From: a virus
Length of the DNA: 64,000 bases
Virus record (IMG/VR): IMGVR_UViG_3300032360_000001
Coordinates: 1-64,000 of that record
Reading direction: 5' to 3' (one strand)
Both the position numbers and the translations under genes were made by a program. Shown here one piece after another: positions 18,501 to 28,400 of the stretch. The notes below the pieces were generated by a model that searched no databases, was not told the DNA's origin, and saw only the letters and a program-made list of their open reading frames with translations. Position 1 is the stretch's first letter. Each line of letters starts with the position of its first letter.

Positions 18501-20598
18501 CCCTGACACTAATTTGGCTGGCTATAATATTTATATAAAAAGAGACGCCGACTTCGTTGACAGCACTGATTTTCATGAAGATATATGGGGAGCCCACCCA
18601 AACGGTGCATTTTTTAGTAGGTTCGTCCCAGACGAGGGTAGCGCTCCATTCTCATATTTCATTCCATTCCAAAACGGAACATACTATGTAAGGATTTACT
18701 CGGTAAACAAGCACGGAAGATCAGAAGGTAGGAATGCTCACTGTTCGTCTAGCGTAACCGTCAACGGCATCAACCTTATTGAGGATATATCCGTGTCTGC
18801 GCTTTCTTTAGCTGGCGCCACAGATTTATCAGACTTTACACAGCAGGTATCAGAAGCTGCAAATTACGCGTTATCTAACGCCTCCAACCTTCCCGGAAAC
18901 AAGGACGGCTGGCCCTATTATCATCTTGAGAACGCCAACCTAGCTTGGCAATGCGGTTTTGCTGGTGATCCAGCTGAACTAGCAGGACTGGCCCTTCCCC
19001 AAGACTATACATTTAGGCTAACGTTCAGGAAACCATCTGGTCCCGGAAATGATTTCCCAGACGCCTTGATCCATAAGGAAGTTACTGGCCAAACTGCCAG
19101 TGACCTTAATTATTCTCTTTCTTTAGTTGATAATATAGACATTACTTTGCCCGCTAATTACGATTATCCCCCCGTAGGAGGGGAAACAGTCACCCCTCTT
19201 AGAGCACTGGATGTCGTTGTGGAAGCTATAGATTCAGACGGTAACTCTTCTGCCGGAGGTCAAGTTATATATGATGCAGGCGGCAACCTCACTCAGGACT
19301 CCTCTTATGCTGTAAATCCAGCTGGATATGATATATTATATATTCAAAATACACCCGCAAGTGGAGTAAGATTAAGTCGCCGAATTGCAGAAGGGCCCGG
19401 CCAAGATTCAGAAAACTGCTTACACGCAAACACTGCCGATTACTGCACAGACCAATGGTTAAACGCCGACGGAACCCTGAATTTCATCCTTAAAAAAGAT
19501 ATCCCGGGGCGCGTTACTGGGCAAGCTGATATCTCAAATGCCGCCTTCTTAATTTCGAGAAGTCACTTTACCACCGCTGATATACCGACGATGCTCCAAG
19601 ACGGCCTTATAGATGACGATGGAAGCCTTGGCGGCGACAACTCAGCAGAACTGAAGAGTCCATACAAGCTCAATTTGAGTAACGAGACGTATCTCATTAT
19701 GGGGGAAGGGTTTACCTCCTCGACGGATAACTCACTCACCGTACCAACCCCGTTCCAGAACATTCAATCCGAGAGTACTGTAGGAGATGTTGGAGCATTT
19801 ACGCACCTTTATATGGGGGTTGCGTTTGTTGATCATTTTTTATCGGAAGCAGGAAAACAAAAGCCCACCAAAAAAGATTTAGTTAAAAAATTATTATGGG
19901 GCGACGAGTTTTCCGATAACGTTGTCAAGATTGGAGCGAGAAACGCCTTCTTAGCTGGCTCTTTATCGTGGAGAGCTTGGGCAGTCGTAAACGTTAACTG
20001 GGATTGCGCTACAGATCTTGCCTATCACCTAGGAGGGTTCGATACAATCACCCTTGTGGATTACGCGGGAGATTATCAAATAAGAAGAGCTTGGAGCACC
20101 GGGGGTAAAAGCCCACAAACAAAATATAACTTCACAACAATCCAAGCATACAGACAAGCTCGCAAATTTACATTTACTACGCCACAACCAACAGATCAGT
20201 ATGAAATAGTTGTTTGGTTTTCTTCGACGCCCAAATGGAGAAGGCCAACTGAACAATACCAAGCAACAGACAGAATCCCCGTTTATGGGAATGACTCATC
20301 TCTTTCTCCAAATATGCAAATACTCACAAAGGATGGCGTTCTCCAAAAGACAACAACCCACTTCACTCTCAAAGACTCTGCGCTTGGAGGCTTCGGTCAA
20401 GGCAGCAGGCCAGTACAAGGAAATCTTTTTGTTGGTATCTTACTCGGCGCGCCTTTCCCGCCGGGAGGAGAAAACCTTGGTGGATTTGGCCAAATAAGTT
20501 CTGATCCAGTTTTCGATTACAATTTCGATACTTGGGACACGACAAAAGCAACCAAGTACGGACAAGACCAAGATATTGATACTTACACATTAAGTTAA
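15538..20598 (+). CDS. central tail tip/host specificity protein J homologue
   Basis: A 1686-residue protein, longer than lambda J (about 1130). The N-terminal region contains LSTVEVLDCLGEGPIDGL, the classic opening of J-family proteins, and residues about 465-505 (NPAWIYYDIITNKRYGLG, WSMFKIAQYCDELV) match the next conserved block. A fibronectin type III-like domain begins near residue 957 (VRWNKPSPDTNLAGYNIYI). The last 600 residues are novel, with many Asp, Gly and Tyr, and would hold the receptor-binding part. The protein forms the trimeric tip below the tube and decides host recognition. It is preceded by I and followed after 2 bp by another structural gene. Confidence 0.9.
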   Translation: MKRKPKIKKTRYPITLGPNGEIQFFKGGGGGSQPNPRDVVHEPEGVDTPEFPRPSDDDSQGKPPGAVSLSTVEVLDCLGEGPIDGLTSGYYHKSGYVGETGYRLVKFKPYVSGTAAQIQSGWARSVYYNGIQVLSQAGYRNFQNVDVTHSKGEPAGENLILDSNSEDTLQIQRSLGERLRGPELKYKDSNYSADSMILKPGEDSLGRSEGLPKYYNITNKRCTAFVMVVRVSMLSETLMTGSTEKGTKTGKGDVKQTSVTYRIDHKPYYSDDTKNTDFFPRNSAGDVVQQPLTNVTSKTIRGKITDGYAQSTKITPNPTSFGSQYGYSDVTEDPDFIGWRIAVYRETFDSFRGSLRNQTFVDSLTEIYEEKFCYPTSAFIRHKFRADTFGQVPARTHQIRGLRVKVPNNYNPIMRTYGGILGGTAAGLPPVNEGDPLLDTTTTVWDGDWKRHAAGTEAGKLKKEWTDNPAWIYYDIITNKRYGLGKYIGEDRVDKWSMFKIAQYCDELVPNGFTAQDYDDEPGKDFGEARFTANIYIANQEDAFSVINNIASVFRGLTFYSAGKLQATHDAPKEPTYLFNNSNVMDGDFLYSSSAKKARHSVCLVRYNDEANKYKPSIEYVEDVDSIKKYGIRVKDVTAFGTTSKTQAQRWGQWTLATERLETETCNFTAGIEGAYLQAGDIIATSDENRGTYQDVATRRRGGRVLNFQISSGRNMDGQPNWTGRAVLDSSISGWIDGGSYYSIPEVGQKGELHFSIVTPPAYGDPLTSDLSTSDLANLYSRKSAVQKLSFRKADAGVGTSANFVGESGWATNDLMADGSLSISDYDRTSIENHTIIHFTGLYHNGTNVLNDKDYNITGFTGLLYDNNGNEQLAPDGSNYSGFVENPPDNFLWAVEYTGALLQGHGGKPDRELWKIIGVEEKNNFKYAVQCISHDQSKFDFVDRQYEPLVGESIGTPNAPTFSSNPFTITQLGSLTAKKVTVRWNKPSPDTNLAGYNIYIKRDADFVDSTDFHEDIWGAHPNGAFFSRFVPDEGSAPFSYFIPFQNGTYYVRIYSVNKHGRSEGRNAHCSSSVTVNGINLIEDISVSALSLAGATDLSDFTQQVSEAANYALSNASNLPGNKDGWPYYHLENANLAWQCGFAGDPAELAGLALPQDYTFRLTFRKPSGPGNDFPDALIHKEVTGQTASDLNYSLSLVDNIDITLPANYDYPPVGGETVTPLRALDVVVEAIDSDGNSSAGGQVIYDAGGNLTQDSSYAVNPAGYDILYIQNTPASGVRLSRRIAEGPGQDSENCLHANTADYCTDQWLNADGTLNFILKKDIPGRVTGQADISNAAFLISRSHFTTADIPTMLQDGLIDDDGSLGGDNSAELKSPYKLNLSNETYLIMGEGFTSSTDNSLTVPTPFQNIQSESTVGDVGAFTHLYMGVAFVDHFLSEAGKQKPTKKDLVKKLLWGDEFSDNVVKIGARNAFLAGSLSWRAWAVVNVNWDCATDLAYHLGGFDTITLVDYAGDYQIRRAWSTGGKSPQTKYNFTTIQAYRQARKFTFTTPQPTDQYEIVVWFSSTPKWRRPTEQYQATDRIPVYGNDSSLSPNMQILTKDGVLQKTTTHFTLKDSALGGFGQGSRPVQGNLFVGILLGAPFPPGGENLGGFGQISSDPVFDYNFDTWDTTKATKYGQDQDIDTYTLS

Positions 20599-20600
20599 TT

Positions 20601-21560
20601 ATGCAAATTTTAGTTATATTTTTTAATCCCGAGAATAAAAATGAAGCTCCTCGGTCTGAGATGCACATTCTAAGGCCCGGGCAAGACGTCGACTTCCTTT
20701 TTCACTACACCCTCGATACCAATAAAAAGTCGATGGACGACGTTCTTCACGCTACGGTTGTTGATTCAGGAGAGAAAGTCATACCTGAATTTTACTTGCC
20801 ATGTCTCGTCTATGATCGCCCAACAGATTCCGTAAAGTGGGATTCCGCTAAAATGATAGAATTAAATTTTAATTATTGGATGCCGCAAAGAAGGGAGCTA
20901 CTCAGGGATTTGGATATTCAATTCATGCGGGCTCTAGAAAAAAATGACGAAAAAGAAAGAAAAATAATAGTTACCAACAAAGAATTCCTAAGAGATTTGC
21001 CGAACTTTGTACTCACAAAATGGGCCGAGACCCTTGAGGTTGTAAAAAGCAATGGAGAGTGGACGGGTATATCTCAGAACGATTCTAGATTTAGCCAAAG
21101 AGATGGTCAAATTTATTACAAAGGTACACCCGTCGGTTTAGTCGATTCCTTCGATGCGTTTACCACCTCTCAACAGAGATTCTACGTAGAGCTTTTCAAC
21201 CAAAGATACAGCAGACAAGACGCCTTAAGATTTACGCCATTCCACAATATTTTAATCGTGGATATTCTGAGTGGCGGGTCAGGCTACACAACCTCACCGA
21301 CTATAGAGTTTCAGTGCGAATACGCTGGGGCTATGCCCCCTAAATGTCAATGTGTGATAGAAAACGGTTCGTTAACCGAGGTCATAGTTATAACACCCGG
21401 ATGCGGATACATAGAAGACCCCAAGCTTATCGTGTCCAAACCGACTTCGCCTAATGGCAAACAAGCCGTTGTTTCCGCCAAGGTTTATAATAGAGTCATA
21501 CAAGAATACCCTAGTTTCACACAGGAAGAACTAGAAGACAGATTACCCAAAGAGTTTTAA
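20601..21560 (+). CDS. structural protein with GxGY repeat module, downstream of J
   Basis: A 319-residue protein, start ATG 2 bp after J. The first 190 residues show no recognised family. Residues about 215-300 contain a module common in phage virion proteins: VDILSGGSGYTTSPTIEF, IENGSLTEVIVITPGCGY and a final DPKLIVSKP strand. A YYKGTPVGLVDSF and a RFYVELFNQRYSRQDALRF helix separate the two parts. It is the last gene of the plus-strand tip operon and its stop codon overlaps the stop of the opposing gene. A fibre-associated or tip-associated role is inferred from position only. Confidence 0.6.
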   Translation: MQILVIFFNPENKNEAPRSEMHILRPGQDVDFLFHYTLDTNKKSMDDVLHATVVDSGEKVIPEFYLPCLVYDRPTDSVKWDSAKMIELNFNYWMPQRRELLRDLDIQFMRALEKNDEKERKIIVTNKEFLRDLPNFVLTKWAETLEVVKSNGEWTGISQNDSRFSQRDGQIYYKGTPVGLVDSFDAFTTSQQRFYVELFNQRYSRQDALRFTPFHNILIVDILSGGSGYTTSPTIEFQCEYAGAMPPKCQCVIENGSLTEVIVITPGCGYIEDPKLIVSKPTSPNGKQAVVSAKVYNRVIQEYPSFTQEELEDRLPKEF

Positions 21561-22453
21561 TCCGTTTTTTCTTTTAGGCTTTTGATTTCTTTTTCGAGCA
21601 TACTTATTTTCTTATCTAAAACTATCATAGCCTTATTGTATACCAACGGCACAGACAAACTATTCTCTAGCATCAATGGTACCCCGCAATTAGGCGTAAA
21701 GTCTACTATAAGTTGAAAATGCTCCGACCATTTTGTCATAGAAACATAAGTGGAATTTAAAATCAATTTATGTTTTTTACAAGAAAGCTTACCCCCAAGG
21801 ACATTAGGAGGAAGACTGTTCGAAAAAATTACCCTCCAACCTCCTTCTGCAACCTCCAGTAAGGTAACCTCCCTTGTCATCGCGGACCTATAATCCGTTG
21901 TCTTATATACTAAGGCTAGTTCTGCGCCTTTTCCTGAACCACCTTTCGGTTCCCAGCCCAATGAAACTTGCTCCGGTGGAGATTCCCAATATTTCCCGCA
22001 ATCAGAAACTTTAACTTTTTTAATACAGCCATCTTCGTCTACCTCGATTACTTCAATTATTGCATGGCTTTTTTCTTCACTTATTACATCTTCCGCTGGC
22101 ACACCGTCGTCTACGGCAAAAGTGTCGCCCTTTGAGTATCCTTCTCCCTCATTCATTATGTTTACAGAGGTTGAGAGCTCGTACTCTTTGTATGAAACTT
22201 CCACTAGGTCTCCCGCGACCAATCCCATGGCGTCTTCATTTTTTACGAAAACCCTATCTGGTATTATTGTTTCGAAATCAAGTATGCAAAAAAACGGCTC
22301 CATTTTTGCTATTTGGTACATCTCATTGTCGCCATAGAACCTTATGTAAGACCCGGCCCTTGCGTGTGTTGGCGCGTGAAATCTTGATTGGCAGATAACC
22401 GTGTTACCGCCTTCTTTTACTGAGCCCCGATTATAAATTGATTCTTTTGCCAT
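21557..22453 (-). CDS. structural protein with GxGY module and C-terminal coiled coil
   Basis: A 298-residue protein starting 28 bp after the tape measure stop. Residues about 95-175 hold the same repeat type as the opposing plus-strand gene (NIMNEGEGYSKGDTFAVDDG, VKVSDCGKYWESPPEQV, GKGAELALVY). The C-terminus is a heptad-rich helix (IVLDKKISMLEKEIKSLKEK), which suggests trimerisation. The N-terminal part has strands around ARAGSYIRFYGDNEMYQIAKM. Stops of this gene and its convergent neighbour overlap in a TTAA. It is likely a minor tail protein or a chaperone-like fibre piece; the function is not recognised. Confidence 0.55.
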   Translation of the reverse strand: MAKESIYNRGSVKEGGNTVICQSRFHAPTHARAGSYIRFYGDNEMYQIAKMEPFFCILDFETIIPDRVFVKNEDAMGLVAGDLVEVSYKEYELSTSVNIMNEGEGYSKGDTFAVDDGVPAEDVISEEKSHAIIEVIEVDEDGCIKKVKVSDCGKYWESPPEQVSLGWEPKGGSGKGAELALVYKTTDYRSAMTREVTLLEVAEGGWRVIFSNSLPPNVLGGKLSCKKHKLILNSTYVSMTKWSEHFQLIVDFTPNCGVPLMLENSLSVPLVYNKAMIVLDKKISMLEKEIKSLKEKTD

Positions 22454-22481
22454 TTTCTATTATATCCTTATTTAACTTAAT

Positions 22482-25400
22482 TTATCCCTTTTTATACAAT
22501 AAACCTCCCGGCCTCTGTTCCTCGACTATTGTCTGCAGAACAACCCCCTGCATTAACTCTGCAAATCTTTCGTGTTTGTCTGCGTCGTCTTCTCCATCTT
22601 CACCCGCGCCTTCGTTCCCGCCTTCTGAGGATGACGACGCGGTTGCTTCTGCTGTACCGTCGCTGTTTACATTAACTGTTACCGCAACGTTGTTTGTTAT
22701 CTCTTGATTTACACCACCAGTGCCATCCTGAGTGCCGTTTTGCTCTCCAGCGCGTTTTTCTCTTTGTTTTTCGTCTGTTTCTTTATCAACTGTATCTCTT
22801 ATTGATTGAACTATATCAACCAATTGCATGAGAGAATCCGTCATTCCTTCGGCTCCCTGCCCCACATTTAGACCTAAAGCGCCACCAGTTGCGGAAGCGA
22901 TAGGAGAGGTGGGGGCAAATTGAGATTGCCTTCCAACCATTCCCCCCTCTGCAAACCTTGCAACTTGACCTCCATGTTTTGCTATGTCGTTGTACTTGAG
23001 GAGCGCGTTTGCTCCGCCGGGGAATTGATCAACTCCCTCCTTGCTGATCACAAACTCTCCCCTCGTAAGTAAGGCTTTAATTGTGTCCTCGCCGGGAGGT
23101 CCATCCGCGTCAGTTATTAGTCCTCCTTGGGCTTTTCTTGGTACAGGAAACCCGCCCATGTTGCCGCCGGGCTTCAGCATCCGCCCAAGCATGTCCTCGT
23201 TTTCGTTCATGCCCTCCAACTGGTTTCTTCTTACCGTCGCCGCTTCTTTACTTCTTGCCCACCCGAGCTTAATTGCTTTAAGATTTGCTCTTTCTTTGTC
23301 GTTCATCCCCCACACATTATTAGCGTTCTTCTCAAGAAGGCCCGGGTGAAGAGCTTGGCTGTTTGCAAGGAAGGCTTGCTTACCCGCTTGGACATGTCGT
23401 AATTTATCTGCGTGGGCCTTGGCAGTCTTTTCGGCCAATGCGCGTCTTGGCCCTCCGGGCTCGCTTTCATTTATAACGTCGGTCCACTTATCTATACCTC
23501 TCTGCGCCTTATTCTCTTCCTTAACCCACTGCTTGAGTTGCGTTTCGGTTCCGTGAAATGCAATGCTTTGTTCCGCGGCTGTTATTTCTTCGGGTTTTAG
23601 GTGTTTCTTCCACCGGTCTAATGCAGCCTGCTGAACCGCGGGATCGCTGCTGTTCAAGGCATTCTGTTCCGCCTTGCCCAGCCCCTTAATTTTCGCGTAG
23701 GATGTTATAGCAGCCGTTGCTGCTGCTGTTCCGGCAGTCAGGGCTAATTCCTCTTTTTCCAAGCCCATGCCCCAGCCTATAAGGGCTGTTGATCCGCCTG
23801 CTATTACCGACGACCCTACGGGGCTATCCGCCCATTTCATTTTCTTCGCCCACGAGTCATGCGCTGCTTGATTGACATAATCTCCTGCCTTTACCCCTTG
23901 CGGCGCGCCGTCCATAGACTTAAATTGAGCCGGATTGTCCGCGACTTGTTGATCCGTACCATATTTTTTATTTGCTGATTGCGACTTGGCCGCTACTCCA
24001 ACCTGCACCGCTGCGACAGCAAACTGAATCCACGCCGACGTGAGCATCTGTTTCTTTTTCGTCTTGAACTCGTCCCATTGTTCTTTTCTATTTTCGTATT
24101 CTTCTTTAAGGTAGATTTTATAATCAACGAACATCTTCCTTCGTTTCTCACGCATCTCATTCTGCTTGTTATTTTTGTCTCCCATGGCATACGCGCTCAT
24201 TTTGTGATCCACGAAAAATCTTCCTAATGATGGTTTGTCGGGGTCATTCACAGCGAATGCGTTTGTCCCCCCGTATTTAAATCCTTTCCCAAATCGTTCT
24301 TCCACCACCTCGGCAACACGCGTCATGCCTTCACCCGGCATATTTCCAGAGTTATACCACTTTTTATCTTGTGTTGCTATGCCTTCCATTTTAAATCCAC
24401 CGGGAGAGCCCTGCCATGCTTCCGCAAGGTTATCCCCGTATTTTTCATTCAGGCTTGGTGGGTTCCTCTCTCCAGTCTCCTCTCCTTCGCTCTCTTGATT
24501 TTCTTCAGTCGCCTCGTTGGCTTTCTGAATTAGTTCCTCATCAACTTCGCCACCTTCTTCCATGCGTATTCTTCCCGCCTCTATGTCCTTAAAATACTGG
24601 ACGCCATTATCTTTTACTGCTTTCTGGGTCATCACCATTTCGCCCTTTTTCAGATACACCGGTACGTCATCTGTCGTTCCCGAGCCAGCGGTAATCAATC
24701 CTCCTCTTTGTCTTCGTTCAGGAGCCACTCTTCCCCGACGGGTGGGCAAGCCGCGATCACTGCGCTGCTTATCATTAGCTCTGGATTGCCACTCTGTGGT
24801 GTAATCAGGTCTCCACATCCAAAATGGACCTATATTTTGCGTCATGGCCGTAGGCTTCATTCCACTGTTAAATTCTGTGCCCATTGGTATCTGCCAAGAT
24901 TTATACCATTCTTCATCTGAATCTAATAAACCTGATTGCCGCTGGCCGGGCACAGTTACTCCTCTTGCTAGTCTTTTATCTGTTGCTGATTGTTCTAGGG
25001 ATTTTTTCCATACATTTTGAATGTCTTCGCGTGCACCGATCCACCCGTTAGTCGCATTGCCCAGAACATCGCTTCCGTAATGCGTTCTGTATCGCTCTGT
25101 AACGGCGCGTGCCGCATCACCCCCGCTGAGCCAAGTATTCATGTCGTTAAACCCCTGTGGGCTTTGTTGGAATACCGACAGTCTTCCGGATAAATGCCAA
25201 TTATCGTTATCCGCGTCGCCAATGGCGCTAAATTGTTGTGCTTGTCTGACGTTTCCGGAAGTGGGCTTGAATCCCCCCGGCGCACCCTGCCACGCGATAT
25301 CTCTCATGCTAATCTCGCTTGCCGTCGTCGCTTCTCCCGGTTGTGCGGCGCGCCAACTAAATCCCCTCCTCGTCGGCGCTTGAACCCACCACGCGCCATT

Positions 25401-28400
25401 TCTCACCTCAGCTGGATATCTGGAACCGCCAACCGATATTCCGTACCCAGTAGAAATGCCGTGCCTTGTTCTTGATGCTTGATTATTGTATCTATTTCTC
25501 ATTGCGTCCCCAACGGCAAACACAAGATCTGGGTGCTGTGGTCCGACTTCTGAAAATATTACCCTAGCTACGTCTTTATCTACAGCTGACGGGTGTACTC
25601 CCCACGCTGCAAAGTCTGGGGTTTCTTCTCTTTGGAAATATCTTCCTCGATTCCTCATCGCGTTGCGATGCGCTGCTGTCGGCGGGCCTATTCTGGCTAC
25701 TCCACCACGATCAATATTACCCCCCACTAGAGTGCTTGCTTCTGGCCCCCGCGTATATCTATATCCACCGGGAGAAACGCCGTGTGCTCCACGTGTTGCT
25801 CTCACGCGTGGAGCAGCCATGTGGCCGTGAATTCCGGCGCGATATCTTTCCGTAGCTAACGCTAATCGATTGGGGCCGGCAGCAGTAGCATTGTAGGTGT
25901 CTCGCCAAAAGTCACGGAGTCTATTATTCCATGCTTGGTGTTTCGGTAGCAATGTCTGGTTACGGCCAGTAGCAGGAATTTCAAGTGCTGATTGTCTTCT
26001 AAATTGATTCGGAACAGAGCCCCCACCTCTGGGATTCCAAACAAAACCGCCTGCGCCATATTCTACGGGCTGCATTGTGCCATATATAGTTGACATCTTA
26101 TTAAACTGCTCCCACCACCCTTGCCTAAAGCCCGGGAACGGTTTCCCATCAAGCATACCCGGTCTTTTGTCTGCTTCCGGATTGAACAAATGTTCCCCTC
26201 CCGGTATAAGAACAACGTCATTTGGCTTAAGGAATTTACTAATATCAGGTTTCCCCCCGGCTCTCGTCTTTAACGCTTTCATTAATTCCGGATTGGCCGC
26301 CGCCAGTGCCGCAGAAATAGTAACTCCATTTGCGCCCATGCTGATTGCCTTGGCGGTAGTCATTTCTTCTCGGTATTGCTGACCTATAGAGGTAAGACCT
26401 TCTCCCACCTTTACCACGTGACCTAGTCCCTTTCCGGGAATTATTTCGTATCTTGACGGAAAACCTTCATTTTCGTCGAAAAATTTGTTTTTAGGATCCA
26501 ATTCCCATTTAGCCTCTGGATCGAAGCCCCCTGTATGCGGCAAGCCAGTATATGGATGCACCTCCACTTCAGCGCGGTTCTTCGATTTAAAATGTTTTTT
26601 GGTCAAAAACCCGCTGGGTGCCCTACCTTTCCACCCGGCTTTGGACATGCCAGAGTAGCCCACCACCATACCTAATGCCTCTCTAGTCTTCTTGTCGCCC
26701 TCGATTCTGCTTGGTACTGGAACTCTGTGTGGCCCTTTGGGCTTAGGATTTATTGGCGACCTCCGTGCTCGTTCTTCCGTCAGTGTTGATCGACGTGTCG
26801 GGGTCGGTATACCTTTTTTCTTTCGGAATAATGTTAATGCCTCAGTAGTAGCGGCTCCAGCGTAGCCGTCAATCTTGAGAGGCTTAATCTGACCGGCTTT
26901 AGGATTTGGCGACATGAGACCCATGCTGGTTAAATGTTTATTAAGAGCTCTTTGTTGATCTTTCCTTTCGCTCTCGCCGGTGAAGAACGCGTTAATGCCA
27001 CCCCCTTGCTCACCAGCGGCCCCCGGAAAATTTGTCATATCCTGACCCCATAATCCCGTATAGCCTCCGCTCTTTATGCTAAACCATTCGTTTAATACTC
27101 CAAAAGCTTCTGGTTCAATCCACCCGGCAGCCATCATGTCATTCGCTACGCCGGGTTGCATACCGTTTTCCCATTCCGAAAAACCGGCTGGGTGCATCAG
27201 CTGACTCATTCTTTTTCCCGGTTTTAATTTAATCTTTTCGGCGTGACGAATCATCTTCATGTAAGCTGACTCAAATGTATCGTTCTTTGTAAACCCAAAT
27301 CTTTCTATATTATTTGGATCTTTTATCCAATTTAATATGTGGGAGTTATTAGCCAACTTCTTTATATAATTCTTGTCTAATTTTGGTACTTTCGCCCTGA
27401 ACGTGTCTCTAGCCGTTACTACGCCACCCGCACCGAATTGTGGTACGTCCCGATCCGGTCCACGACGTAGGTTTTCTAATTCCTCCATCAGATCTAGATT
27501 TAGAGGAAGCGCATTACCCTTGTTCTTACGGGGGTCGGGCCCAACCCCTGCCCCCCATCCGCGTTTATTGAGGGCCCAAGGTGCTGGGTGAACGCCTTCG
27601 GGCCATGGGTCACCACCCAACGGCATGCCAAATGGACCAAATCCCGCATCCCTCATCCCATCGATCTCGTTCTCACGATCAAGCATGGCCAGATGGTCAG
27701 CTAATTGTTGTTGGCGTACTGGATCATCTTTCCTTGCTCCCCCCCACTCAGCAGCGGTTGGCCCAAAGGCGTTGTTACCTGAGGAGCCGCCTACACGGCT
27801 GAAGCCGCGACGACGCGGGTCCACGCGGTCCCAAAACGGCAGTTTATCGTTGAATTTGCGCGCCGGTGAGTCGCTCCATGGATAAGCAGTACCAACGATA
27901 CCACCATCTCCAAATCTTGGAACCCCCTCCCCAAGACCGGGCATCGTTGAATTCCGGTCCCTCAGGTCCGGCCTAGGAAGACCCGTGGCGGGATCAATCT
28001 CAAACGGCCATGGTATCTGTGGTGGCATTGGCGTGCTTGGGCCTTGTTGCCGGTTTCGGCGCGAAGGTATGCGATGCATACCCTTTGGGAGTGGCGCAAA
28101 GGGGTCATTCCACCATCTGCCCTGACCGGGATCAGGTTCCAAACCCATTGCACTTGTAGGTGAGTCGGGGCTTCCAACAGGCAGCGCATTTGGCGCTTGA
28201 ATAAATTTATTGTACCACGCGTTTCCCTTCCCCTGCATAAGACGGTCCTTCAAAAGTCTTTTATGAAGAGCGTAGTTTTCACTCCATCTATGCTGCGATC
28301 CAATCCCTATTTTATCCAACTCCGAAATGGATGCCGAGATCTTTGGATCCATTAGCAATCCCGAAGTGCCCATTTCTGTAAATATTCTTTTGTTATAATC

